Source: Methanogenium sp.
Lineage (GTDB): Archaea > Halobacteriota > Methanomicrobia > Methanomicrobiales > Methanomicrobiaceae
DNA length: 33,705 nucleotides
Direction of reading: 5' to 3'
Assembly (NCBI GenBank): GCA_030595665.1
Contig: JAUVCV010000031.1
Span: 1 to 33,705 of the forward strand
The notes beneath the pieces were generated by a model. It was given only the letters and a program-made list of their open reading frames with translations, ran no database searches and was not told where the DNA came from. Position numbers and translations under genes: made by a program. Positions 24,554 through 31,991 of this stretch are shown one piece after another. Each line of letters opens with the position of its first letter. Within the stretch, counting starts at the first letter, position 1.

Positions 24554-24932
24554 ATCTGACACCTCCTAATTGTTCCAGTAGTTCAACGGGTGTTTTACGC
24601 TTTTCAGATGTCGGGACAATCTCCACTTCATGAATTTTATAATCAGGCATCCCGGTGCCATGGGTGCAGGCTGAAATGACTGAATTACAGTGAATGCCGT
24701 AGGGGACAAAGACCATGCCTTTTGGCAGCCCTTCGTCGGCAACGGCGACCAGTACGACTTCACCGATGGCATTTGTTACCAGAATATTTTCTTCTTCTTC
24801 AACGCCAAGTTCAAGAAGATCTAAGGGATGAATATGGCATTGGGAGGTCTCCTCGGCATATCCCTGACTCAGTTTATTCTCAATATATTTACCCTGCCGT
24901 ATGGTCCGCCCGGAATTCAGAATGAATTTCAT
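24540..24932 (-). CDS. fwdD: Formylmethanofuran dehydrogenase subunit D
   Basis: This 130-residue protein is the molybdopterin-dinucleotide-binding domain that is separate from subunit B in methanogens. It shows the beta-barrel pattern with CHIHPLDLLELGV, VLVAVADEGLPKGMVFVPYG and a closing TGMPDYKIHEVEI. It supplies one side of the pterin site. It starts in a 4-bp ATGA overlap with the ferredoxin gene upstream. The fwdB ribosome-binding site is embedded in its last codons. Confidence 0.92.
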   Translation of the reverse strand: MKFILNSGRTIRQGKYIENKLSQGYAEETSQCHIHPLDLLELGVEEEENILVTNAIGEVVLVAVADEGLPKGMVFVPYGIHCNSVISACTHGTGMPDYKIHEVEIVPTSEKRKTPVELLEQLGGVRYAGN

Positions 24933-25534
24933 TCACCTGCCTCCTGCAGACCTTCGACCACCCGTGCGACCCTGATGGCATGGTTCGGGCAGGTCTTTTC
25001 ACAGGTTTTGCACCCGGTACACTTTTCGGGGTGAATGACACGCATCTCGCCATCGGATATACGCATAATTACCTCGTCACTGAATGCGGTACCGGTTCCT
25101 CCCAGATAGGGATCAATTTCTTTGTTGACAGGGCAGGCCACCGCACAGTTTCCGCAGCGTTTGCAGAGAACCGGATCGATTGTCAGATGAAATGTTGCGG
25201 TATATGACGTATGTTCTGCTTTTTGCGTCTCGAGAATCACCCCCGTTGAGAGTACATCTTCCGGGCATGCCTCAACACACATCCCGCACCGGACGCAGTG
25301 GCCGGGATAGATGACCGGATTCCAGACGTCACCTGTCCTGAGAACTTCAATGGCATTCGGTGTGGGACAGATCATCATACACGCAAGGCAGTGTGTACAT
25401 TCCTTACCCGTCAGAATGGGAAATCCCCGGAAATGGGGTGGGGTGATGAGAGGGGGTGTTTTTACGGTGAAAAATCTTGAGATCCACTCACCGCGAACAA
25501 ATTCTCTCAGATACCAGATTATTGAAGATGCCAT
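24929..25534 (-). CDS. Four-cluster ferredoxin linking Eha and Fwd
   Basis: The protein carries four CxxCxxCxxxCP motifs: CTHCLACMMICP, CVRCGMCVEACP, CKRCGNCAVACP and CTGCKTCEKTCP, so four [4Fe-4S] clusters. Its first half, with an N-terminal SSIIWYLREFVRG and TPPHFRGFP, resembles the NuoI/HycF-type subunit of energy-converting hydrogenases. It could therefore be an Eha electron-transfer subunit (EhaP or EhaQ position) or a Fwd polyferredoxin. Its place between the hydrogenase large subunit and fwdD fits either. I choose the ATG at 25534 (MASSIIWY), with AGAGGTG upstream; a GTG at 25546 overlapping the ehaO stop is the alternative and adds four residues. Confidence 0.85.
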   Translation of the reverse strand: MASSIIWYLREFVRGEWISRFFTVKTPPLITPPHFRGFPILTGKECTHCLACMMICPTPNAIEVLRTGDVWNPVIYPGHCVRCGMCVEACPEDVLSTGVILETQKAEHTSYTATFHLTIDPVLCKRCGNCAVACPVNKEIDPYLGGTGTAFSDEVIMRISDGEMRVIHPEKCTGCKTCEKTCPNHAIRVARVVEGLQEAGE

Positions 25535-25542
25535 TTCTTTTT

Positions 25543-26628
25543 TCACCTCTCATTACACGCAATGCATGGGTCTGAACTGATGTAGGTTGATGTCACATCG
25601 GCGGCAGAATCAACCCCTTTCAGCATGTAGTGCACACAAGCTTCGATATTCATGATGGAAGGAGTCCGTATGCTGATCTTTTTTACCCGTCCGAATTCGT
25701 CTGTTGAAATCTCATACGTGAGTTCACCGCGGGGAGCTTCACCGGACCATTTCGAAGTGCCCTCTCCAATAATGCCACCGCCCCGGATAATTCCCGGTTC
25801 CATCTGTGCAAGACAGGAACGGATGAGTTTCGTGCTCTGGAATATTTCGAGGAAACGGAGCATGATGCGTGAATAGTTGTCCCCGTCATCGAGGAGAATC
25901 GATTTAAATTCCAGTTTTTTATAAATCGGGTGGAACAGTCTGCAGTCATTGTCAAGATTACTGGCACGGGCGGTTGGGCCGACAGAATGTGATTCGATTG
26001 CCTCTTCACGGGTAAACATACCGACATCTTTGCTTCGGAGGGCGATCATTGACCCTCCTTTGAACATATGGACAAACCGGGTGAGTTCAGAATCGATGTG
26101 ATCGAGCATGCCACGAAGGGTGTTCTCTTTCTCGGGGGTGAGGTCAAACCGCACACCGCCGGGAATAATGTATGAACAGGTAACCCGTGCTCCGGTGATG
26201 AGTTCAAGCGCATCCATGGCCGTTTCTCTCAGATTAAGGAGATACATGGCAAGAGTTTCATGTTCGATGGTGTAGCAGTATGAATAATTTGCTAAGAGAT
26301 GACTCTGAATTCTGTCCAGTTCATTTAAAACAACCCGGAGATATTCTGCCCGGTCAGGCACCGGGATGTCATTGATTCGTTCCATCCCCTCAATGCAGAC
26401 GTAATTGTGTATCACAGAACAAATACCGCAGACCCGTTCTGCAAGGAACATTACTTCCTGCCAGGGCCGGCCGACCATGATGCGTTCAATTCCTTTCTTT
26501 ACGTATCCAAGTTCAAGTTCTGCACTCGTTACGTATTCTCCATTCGTTACACATTTAATCCGGCACGGTTCCTTAAAGACCGGATGCACCGGTCCTATTG
26601 GAAGGGATACATCAACAATCTTCTTCAT
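25543..26628 (-). CDS. ehaO: Energy-converting hydrogenase large (NiFe) subunit, EhaO type
   Basis: Both nickel-binding motifs are present: RVCGIC with C67 and C70 near the N-terminus, and DPCIAC with C355 and C358 at the very end. The protein stops three residues later (NER), so it lacks the C-terminal peptide that most [NiFe] hydrogenases remove during maturation, as in CooH and Ech relatives. At 361 residues it matches the Eha/Ech group and not the larger F420-reducing or MvhA types. It oxidises H2 and passes electrons through the small subunit. The ATG overlaps the ehaN stop by 4 bp. Confidence 0.92.
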   Translation of the reverse strand: MKKIVDVSLPIGPVHPVFKEPCRIKCVTNGEYVTSAELELGYVKKGIERIMVGRPWQEVMFLAERVCGICSVIHNYVCIEGMERINDIPVPDRAEYLRVVLNELDRIQSHLLANYSYCYTIEHETLAMYLLNLRETAMDALELITGARVTCSYIIPGGVRFDLTPEKENTLRGMLDHIDSELTRFVHMFKGGSMIALRSKDVGMFTREEAIESHSVGPTARASNLDNDCRLFHPIYKKLEFKSILLDDGDNYSRIMLRFLEIFQSTKLIRSCLAQMEPGIIRGGGIIGEGTSKWSGEAPRGELTYEISTDEFGRVKKISIRTPSIMNIEACVHYMLKGVDSAADVTSTYISSDPCIACNER

Positions 26629-27080
26629 TCGTCTTTCCTCTCATAATCTTTGAATATAACGGGTGCAAGCGACAACACGGCTGCAAGAATCTCTGTCGGC
26701 CGTGGCGGGCATCCGGGGACTTCTGCTGAAATAGGAATGTGTTTACTTACCGGCGGGTCAAGGTAGGTCCCTTCGCGGTTAAACACACACCCGGAGATGG
26801 GACAGTTTCCAATGGCGATTGCTGCTTTTGGTTCGGGTATCTTGTCCCAGACCATCTTTAGCTTGTCTTCCCATTGTGGTGAGAACCCTCCGGTTATGAG
26901 GAGGATATCTGCTTCCCGGGGGTTATTATGGACATAAATGCCATATTGTTCGATGTCATAGCGGGGCGCAAGACATGCAAGAATTTCGATATCACACCCA
27001 TTACACGAACCAACATTTACATAACATACATGAATGGAACGGGAACGGACCGCATTTTTCAGGTCCTGTACTGCTTTCAT
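26625..27080 (-). CDS. ehaN: Energy-converting hydrogenase small subunit, EhaN type
   Basis: The 151-residue protein has the four ligands of the proximal [4Fe-4S] cluster: C26 and C29 (GSCNGCD), C93 (GNCPISG) and C124 (PGCPPRP). This is the NuoB/EchC-like fold without extra clusters. It carries electrons from the nickel site to the ferredoxin-type subunits. Its ATG overlaps the ehaM stop and its stop overlaps the ehaO start, 4 bp each. Confidence 0.92.
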   Translation of the reverse strand: MKAVQDLKNAVRSRSIHVCYVNVGSCNGCDIEILACLAPRYDIEQYGIYVHNNPREADILLITGGFSPQWEDKLKMVWDKIPEPKAAIAIGNCPISGCVFNREGTYLDPPVSKHIPISAEVPGCPPRPTEILAAVLSLAPVIFKDYERKDE

Positions 27081-27469
27081 GAACTGAGCACCTCGCGTAT
27101 CATTGTCATTCCTTCACTGATTGCCGGTATTTTATCGTATCCGGCTGAAATTTTGTCGTTTGTCTGCTGAATTATGCTGTTCATTTCATCTTCCGTCAGG
27201 AGGGGAATCTGTCTTGTAATAAGTGATGCACCAAATGCGTGTTCGATAGACTGGTCCGTTTCAGTCTGTTCTTTTTCCCAGACTTCATACCGTGCCGGAA
27301 TATTTTCCAGAAGGGACATATCGAAGAGATCCATCAGTTTTTTGCGGAGAATCTGGCGGCGGACCCCGTATTTTTCACACAGGATTTTCAGTGTCACTTC
27401 ATGAAGCGGACTCGAGAGGATGATGAGTTTCATTTCCCGCAGATCGTTTTCGTAGAGGAAGGTAACCAT
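27077..27469 (-). CDS. ehaM: Eha soluble subunit, EhaM-like (130 aa)
   Basis: The protein is soluble and helical ([38 protein letters not shown]), with no cofactor motif. Identification as EhaM rests mainly on its position between the small membrane subunit and EhaN and on its size. The open frame extends upstream to 27568, but that overlaps the preceding gene by 98 bp. The ATG at 27469 lies 1 bp after the upstream stop and is the likely start. Confidence 0.65.
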   Translation of the reverse strand: MVTFLYENDLREMKLIILSSPLHEVTLKILCEKYGVRRQILRKKLMDLFDMSLLENIPARYEVWEKEQTETDQSIEHAFGASLITRQIPLLTEDEMNSIIQQTNDKISAGYDKIPAISEGMTMIREVLSS

Positions 27470-27470
27470 G

Positions 27471-27719
27471 TTAGACAATCCCTCCGGCAATAAGGATTCC
27501 ATACAGGCCAAAGAGGCCGATACATATCCAGAGGATACCCATCTCTGCTTTTTTGAGGTGTTCTTCATCTGTTATCCAGGCAATCCCGGTCAGAATGATG
27601 AAGAGGAGTCCGAGACCAAATGCCTGTACAGCTACCTCAGGGTGGGAAATAACCTGCCACGCTGCAATAATGAGGTAGGCAATGAGGCCTGCGGTCAGTA
27701 TTTTTTTTATGTGTGTCAT
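27471..27719 (-). CDS. Eha membrane subunit, EhaK/EhaL position (82 aa)
   Basis: This small hydrophobic protein has about three membrane segments (AGLIAYLIIAAWQVI, FGLGLLFIILTGIAWI, ILWICIGLFGLYGILI). Thermophilic methanogen Eha clusters have two such proteins, EhaK and EhaL, between EhaJ and EhaM; here there is one, and I cannot tell which it represents. Its start overlaps the ehaJ stop by 4 bp. Confidence 0.65.
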   Translation of the reverse strand: MTHIKKILTAGLIAYLIIAAWQVISHPEVAVQAFGLGLLFIILTGIAWITDEEHLKKAEMGILWICIGLFGLYGILIAGGIV

Positions 27720-28558
27720 GCTATCAGCCCCAGAATGGCCATCCAGGCCACCAGAATAACGATTATCACCAGTTGCATCGTTACACTGTCATACGGGTTG
27801 AGCATGGGAGTAACGGCACAAACAAAGGAGAGTGATACGAGGATGATGAGCATTGCAATGATGAGCAGGAGCGGTGATAATGCTCCCCAGAATAACAATA
27901 CGAAGGCCATTAAGAGGACGACCGTTCGTATGGCATCGGATATTTCAAGACCGGCACGCCATGCACCGAAATGCTCCGTTTTATATCCGCTCACAATCTC
28001 TTTTGCCTCGACAATGGAGAACGGTCCGTAATGCATCTTTGAGAGGATGACGATATACATCGCAATCGCTGCAGGGAGCAGGCTAAAGAGGAGAGGGCCA
28101 TTGTCTGCCTGATACTGGATAATATCAGAGATCATCAGGGATCCGGTGAAGAAATAAATTCCTCCAATCACTGCAAAGAGCGGAATTTCAGATGATGCCG
28201 ATATAACGGAACGGACACCACCGAATTTCGCGTAGGGGGATCCGGGGGATAACCCGACTCCGTGCTCTACCATCTTCTGCACCATATATATGCCAAACAA
28301 CAGGAGCAGACTGCCGCCAAGGAGGACGACGCAGAGTGCTCCGACCCATATGGCAATAGCTACAAAGACGATGCCGATAAAGAGGGTTTTACTTGCGGTG
28401 CGGGGGACCCATGTCTCTTTGAAGGAAAATTTCAGGGTATGAAGTATTTCCTGCCAGATGGGAGGGCCGGGCCGGCCCTGTATCCGTGCAATTACTTTTC
28501 GGTGTATCCCCATGAATAAAAGCCCGAGAAATGGTGCTGCAATCAGATAACCTATCAT
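27716..28558 (-). CDS. ehaJ: Eha membrane subunit, EhaJ (NuoH/HycD-like)
   Basis: The 280-residue protein is a NuoH/EchB/HycD homologue, the subunit that anchors the hydrogenase module to the ion-translocating arm. About eight membrane segments are visible. Family landmarks are ARIQGRPGPPIWQEILHTLK near the N-terminus, a conserved SASSEIPLFAVIGG loop, and the acidic SIVEAKEIVSGYKTEHFGAW loop with its Glu and Lys residues. The gene starts 3 bp after ehaI. Confidence 0.9.
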   Translation of the reverse strand: MIGYLIAAPFLGLLFMGIHRKVIARIQGRPGPPIWQEILHTLKFSFKETWVPRTASKTLFIGIVFVAIAIWVGALCVVLLGGSLLLLFGIYMVQKMVEHGVGLSPGSPYAKFGGVRSVISASSEIPLFAVIGGIYFFTGSLMISDIIQYQADNGPLLFSLLPAAIAMYIVILSKMHYGPFSIVEAKEIVSGYKTEHFGAWRAGLEISDAIRTVVLLMAFVLLFWGALSPLLLIIAMLIILVSLSFVCAVTPMLNPYDSVTMQLVIIVILVAWMAILGLIA

Positions 28559-28561
28559 TTT

Positions 28562-28765
28562 TTAGTACCCCACAAACGGATCATCTTCTTCTCCATCCCT
28601 GTACTTCCACTGAAGCATGACTCCGAGGATAAAGGCCGGCAGTGCGATGATGCAGATGAGTGCCTGCTGAATGTCTGAGATCAGACCGATATACGGTCCA
28701 ATCCATCCAATTATGAGTCCAATCAGCGCGACAACGGTTATTAGTTGAATCAATTTTCCATTCAT
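28562..28765 (-). CDS. ehaI: Eha small membrane subunit, EhaI-like (67 aa)
   Basis: The product has two membrane helices (LITVVALIGLIIGWIGPYI and ALICIIALPAFILGVML) and a charged tail (RDGEEDDPF). It is called EhaI from size and position between the EhaH-like and EhaJ-like genes. No catalytic motif is expected or seen. Confidence 0.65.
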   Translation of the reverse strand: MNGKLIQLITVVALIGLIIGWIGPYIGLISDIQQALICIIALPAFILGVMLQWKYRDGEEDDPFVGY

Positions 28766-28771
28766 AGTCTA

Positions 28772-29440
28772 TCACACTGCCAGCATTATCTCCACTACCC
28801 TCAGGAACATCAGGAGGGAGCTCACATGAATCATGATTACGTACGGTGCACCCGGTGCACGGAACAGTTCTGCCTTTGCTGCATAGAACGGCGCGATTCC
28901 TTCTCCCATTACTCCCACGAGAATCAGGGCTTTTGCAATTCCCGGCATTGCGGGTGCCATTGCGGAGAGTTCCCAGATTGAGAGTGTCCCTGTCGCGGCA
29001 AGCGTAATCGCTGCCCCGCCAAAGAGGGGGATGGTTGCAAGCATCGAGATGATGCCATAGTTAAAGGCTGCATTCAGGACATGTTTATATTTAACAGAAG
29101 CAACGATGCCGATGATACATATCCCTACCATGCTGACAAAGAGCGTGAAATTGAATATGTCGCCGCTCGTCACAGCTCCCATGGTGGCAATACCACAGGC
29201 AATTGCCATAAAGCGCCTGAAACGAAGGTCCTTCCCGGTCACTTCCTTGGCATAGATGGCATCGGTGCCAAAGGCAGTCTCCAGCTGTCTTTCCGGCTTG
29301 GAGATGATGCAGATGATGGTAAATATCAGTGCAAAGATGAATAACGCTGCGGTGTAGGGAGTAAAGTAATTGACAATATCCCCAAAGGGCAGGACAAATA
29401 ATTCATGTCCGCCGATATTGAATGACGCCAGCTCAAACAT
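28772..29440 (-). CDS. ehaH: Eha membrane subunit, EhaH (antiporter-like, 222 aa)
   Basis: This is a short relative of the NuoN/MrpD-type antiporter subunits, with about six membrane segments and a conserved FRRFMAIACGIATMGAVTSG, VSMVGICIIGIVASVKYKH and ALILVGVMGEGIAPFYAAKAE, the last containing lysine and glutamate residues in a helix as in proton channels. It is much shorter than full NuoN (450-500 residues), as is normal for EhaH. The start is taken at the ATG at 29440, where GGTGA precedes it; the frame itself runs on upstream to 29464. Confidence 0.78.
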   Translation of the reverse strand: MFELASFNIGGHELFVLPFGDIVNYFTPYTAALFIFALIFTIICIISKPERQLETAFGTDAIYAKEVTGKDLRFRRFMAIACGIATMGAVTSGDIFNFTLFVSMVGICIIGIVASVKYKHVLNAAFNYGIISMLATIPLFGGAAITLAATGTLSIWELSAMAPAMPGIAKALILVGVMGEGIAPFYAAKAELFRAPGAPYVIMIHVSSLLMFLRVVEIMLAV

Positions 29441-30032
29441 CTTTCTCACCCCGCATTGTTCCAATAAGTGACATCTTGGCGGTCACTTTGGCAAAGATTG
29501 CTCCACCGGCTAACATAACTGCAAAGAACCAGTATTCGGGAAGCACCATAAAGATGAAGAAAGCGACAATCCAGAATGCCCATGCGTATCCGGATACGGT
29601 TTCTACAAGGGCAAACCGTTCGGTCTGTTTCTTTCCCATGAAATAGAAGACCATGCCGGTGCCGGCGACAACCCCTCCGGTGAATCCGGAGAGTACAATT
29701 CCGTAAATAACGAGAATGGCTGCGATGATGGCGGGAGCGGTGTCGAGGACTTCAATTCTGAATGGTTCTTTCACGGGGCGGTTCAGGTTTTCACGGACGA
29801 GGTATATTTCTGAGAGTGCCATGAGTTCTGATATACCGACGACAAGGCCGGGGATGATGAGCGCTTCCGCGAGATCGGTTGCGATGAGGGCAATGATGGC
29901 GAGAGCTGATACTTCTGCGAGATCGGCAATAATCAGCCGGTGGATGTCGTTCTTTTCCCGGAATGCTGCGTAAAAGGTGATTATAACTGCAATCAGGGCG
30001 ACAACGAGGCCGATGGTGTAGTCATCCATCAT
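29433..30032 (-). CDS. ehaG: Eha membrane subunit, EhaG-like (199 aa)
   Basis: The protein has about five or six membrane segments, with HRLIIADLAEVSALAIIAL and ALIIPGLVVGISELMALSEI as the most regular helices, and a central VLDTAPAIIAAILVIYG. This fits the EhaG (DUF2105) family. It overlaps ehaF by 4 bp and ehaH by 8 bp. Confidence 0.75.
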   Translation of the reverse strand: MMDDYTIGLVVALIAVIITFYAAFREKNDIHRLIIADLAEVSALAIIALIATDLAEALIIPGLVVGISELMALSEIYLVRENLNRPVKEPFRIEVLDTAPAIIAAILVIYGIVLSGFTGGVVAGTGMVFYFMGKKQTERFALVETVSGYAWAFWIVAFFIFMVLPEYWFFAVMLAGGAIFAKVTAKMSLIGTMRGEKDV

Positions 30033-30484
30033 TCTTCCTCCCTCCTGTACAGGAATGAGGCAATGGCAAAGGCCGTAAAGAGAATACTTGTTTCAACGAT
30101 GGTATCAAGGCCCCTCGTGTTGTAGAGAATTTCATCAATAATGCCGCCCGGATGGGAGACGATGGTTGTACCGAGATACTGGTTTGATATGGCCATCAAA
30201 GCCGAGAGTGGTGTGAGGTACGCGGTTACATATCCCAGATACGGGGAATTTTGTGGATACTGCGCTACCACTTCGGTTGTGCCAAACGGAACTCCCCCCC
30301 GGTCATAGGGATTCAGGGGAGAAGATGTGTTGATATGTTTGGGGTAGAGCTGCGTATCTTCATATCCGATGGGGGAAACGATGAGACTGACGATGGCAAG
30401 AGCGGCGATTACAACGACAATAACGGAATAAATGGCAATCAGATTTTCAACTTTTGCCATGTAGCGGGAGAGCCATTTAATCAC
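30029..30484 (-). CDS. ehaF: Eha membrane subunit, EhaF-like (151 aa)
   Basis: A helix near the N-terminus is followed by an exposed stretch (NPYDRGGVPFGTTEVVAQYP) and the signature GGIIDEILYNTRGLDTIVE, then a last helix. I read this as EhaF (DUF2106). I take the GTG at 30484 (IKWLSRYMAK) as the start, with GGGGTGA upstream and an 8-bp overlap with ehaE; a TTG at 30502 is possible. Confidence 0.75.
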   Translation of the reverse strand: MIKWLSRYMAKVENLIAIYSVIVVVIAALAIVSLIVSPIGYEDTQLYPKHINTSSPLNPYDRGGVPFGTTEVVAQYPQNSPYLGYVTAYLTPLSALMAISNQYLGTTIVSHPGGIIDEILYNTRGLDTIVETSILFTAFAIASFLYRREEE

Positions 30485-30716
30485 AGGGCTCACCCCGTTC
30501 AATGACCCGTATCAGAACAATGGTGGCAATCGCGGTTACGGCAACAAATGTCAGAATAGCAATGGTCTCATCGTAGGCAAGCATGACAAGCATCAGTCCG
30601 GTTCCGGCAATCTCTACATGAATCAGACGGGAGATATAGTCTCTTTCCCGCGGAAATGCAGAGGCCGCGACTCCGGCCAAAAGGATGATAAAACCAAGGA
30701 TAAGTTCAGGATTCAT
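30477..30716 (-). CDS. ehaE: Eha membrane subunit, EhaE-like (79 aa)
   Basis: Three membrane segments surround the conserved RLIHVEIAGTGLMLVMLAYD and IAILTFVAVTAIATIVLIR. The layout is that of MnhC/NuoK-like short subunits and matches EhaE (DUF2107). It overlaps ehaD by 11 bp and ehaF by 8 bp. Confidence 0.75.
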   Translation of the reverse strand: MNPELILGFIILLAGVAASAFPRERDYISRLIHVEIAGTGLMLVMLAYDETIAILTFVAVTAIATIVLIRVIERGEPCD

Positions 30717-30942
30717 CGGTGTTCCTCCCGGTTGCCTGAAGAATGAATATTGTTGTTAAGGGCATGATGATTGCTACAAGTATTGCCACATCGAGGTAGC
30801 CCTTTAGTACAATGAGAGGAATCACCCCGCCCATCATGATGGCAAGCCCTATAAGTTTGTCAAAGGGGCTTTTTTTGATGTAAACAGATATGACTCCCAA
30901 TACTGCAATCAGGCCCAGGATGATGATGTAGAATTCATTCAT
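30706..30942 (-). CDS. ehaD: Eha membrane subunit, EhaD-like (78 aa)
   Basis: Three membrane segments are seen, with SPFDKLIGLAIMMGGVIPLI and LKGYLDVAILVAII as the conserved centre. It matches EhaD (DUF2108) in size and position. The frame runs on upstream, but the ATG at 30942 (MNEFYII) is the sensible start, overlapping ehaC by 8 bp. Confidence 0.72.
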   Translation of the reverse strand: MNEFYIIILGLIAVLGVISVYIKKSPFDKLIGLAIMMGGVIPLIVLKGYLDVAILVAIIMPLTTIFILQATGRNTDES

Positions 30943-31201
30943 TGGTTTTTCCTCCTGCATAGGTACTTGCAATCGCGTTTGCTTCCAGGGTCGAACCGAC
31001 AAAATAGGCAATGCCTGCAAAGAGGGCCATGATATCGGGAATTGAGAGTACAATGAGTCCCGTTATGGCGAAATTCATGACATTTAAAAAGACCAGTTTT
31101 TTGAGGGTTTTCTTCTCTGTTACAATCCGGATGACGGCATAGAGTGCAACAATCCCACATATATAAACGGGGATCATTGCTGCATCATATAGGGGAATCA
31201 T
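30935..31201 (-). CDS. ehaC: Eha membrane subunit, EhaC-like (88 aa)
   Basis: Three hydrophobic segments are present (VYICGIVALYAVIRIV, VFLNVMNFAITGLIVLSI and IMALFAGIAYFVGSTLEANAI). I chose the ATG at 31201, which overlaps the ehaB stop by 4 bp; the frame extends to 31216. Assignment as EhaC is by position and length. Confidence 0.65.
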   Translation of the reverse strand: MIPLYDAAMIPVYICGIVALYAVIRIVTEKKTLKKLVFLNVMNFAITGLIVLSIPDIMALFAGIAYFVGSTLEANAIASTYAGGKTNE

Positions 31202-31683
31202 GCCCGTATCCTCCATAGTTTCGTGAGAAGATGGCTTGCATACGGGTGGGATATGCCCTGAATCGTCAGAATGGCGATGACCATGCCGGCGATAAATGCA
31301 TCAGCGGGTATGCCTGCCATACCGGCCCCTGCGACCATGAATGTGGCACAGAGTGCACCGGTTGTTCCTGCATATCCCGGGTCATGACAGATTCTGTTTC
31401 CGATGTATACCAGTACGGCGGCAATGAGCCCGCCGGGAATACCGGCAACGAATACACCGCAGGCCGCAAGCAGCGTTCCTGCGGAAGCATCCGGAGAACA
31501 GACAATATTTCCCATCATAAATCCACCATTGAGTGAACCCTTATCAGCTGCAATGGTGGTGCCTATGGCGTTTGCACCGCTCACACCTCCCTTTTCAGGA
31601 AGACGGAATATAATATCAATTGTAATAAAAAGAATCCAGCAGAGGAGTACTGCAATTATTATGTTTATGACCACACCGGGCAT
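31198..31683 (-). CDS. ehaB: First Eha membrane subunit, EhaB-like (161 aa)
   Basis: The protein has an N-terminal helix (INIIIAVLLCWILFITIDII) and about three more, with Gly-rich conserved turns (GGVSGANAIGTTIAADKGSLNGGF and AGTTGALCATFMVAGAGMAG). It is the first gene of the run, with a GGAG site 8 nt before its ATG and a likely promoter about 80 bp upstream. It best fits EhaB by size (about 170 in thermophiles). No EhaA (about 96 aa) precedes it. Confidence 0.65.
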   Translation of the reverse strand: MPGVVINIIIAVLLCWILFITIDIIFRLPEKGGVSGANAIGTTIAADKGSLNGGFMMGNIVCSPDASAGTLLAACGVFVAGIPGGLIAAVLVYIGNRICHDPGYAGTTGALCATFMVAGAGMAGIPADAFIAGMVIAILTIQGISHPYASHLLTKLWRIRA

Positions 31684-31753
31684 TTATTATCTCCGAATAA
31701 TAACAGATACTCTTTCAGAGGTTTAATGTTTGTCATTGTCACAATAAAATCAC

Positions 31754-31764
31754 CGTTTATATGG
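31754..31764 (-). promoter_or_regulatory. Possible promoter of the eha-fwd run
   Basis: On the - strand CCATATAAACG lies about 75 bp before the ehaB ATG, allowing a 5' leader of roughly 45-50 nt. It is the best TATA box in the gap. No operator repeat was found. Confidence 0.4.
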
Positions 31765-31991
31765 CATATTAGAGAATTGGGCGAAATATCCGGGTAATAA
31801 TGGAATAATACCCCTGATTAGGTGAAAAATTGGTTCAGTTGCAGATGGTGTTGGTGGTTTCCGTTGCAGGTGGTGTCAGTTTTTCAGTTGCTTTTTGTGG
31901 TGTCGGTGTGATTTTGTTGGAATTTGTGCCGGTGGCTCAGCCGGGGGTAGTGCCAGTATGTATATAGCCGTTTAAATTAATTTTATAGATA
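31765..31991. other. Intergenic region with degenerate low-complexity coding relic
   Basis: The + strand between about 31830 and 31945 is GT-rich, with loosely repeated GTTGCAGATGGTGTTGGTG-like words. Read on the - strand it encodes a Thr/Pro-rich run (TGTNSNKITPTPQKATEK, then LTPPATETTN) like the linkers of methanogen surface or lipoproteins, but stops interrupt it on both sides. I treat it as a relic and call no gene. The end next to the permease is AT-rich (TTTAAATTAATTTTATAG), a likely promoter for it. Confidence 0.35.

Noticed and set aside
27470-27568. A longer N-terminus for the EhaM-like gene.
   Set aside because: It would overlap the preceding membrane-subunit gene by 98 bp, while the ATG at 27469 sits just after that gene's stop.
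27468-28031. A 187-codon + strand frame across the ehaK/L and ehaJ genes.
   Set aside because: It is antisense to well-recognised membrane subunits and shows no family motif.
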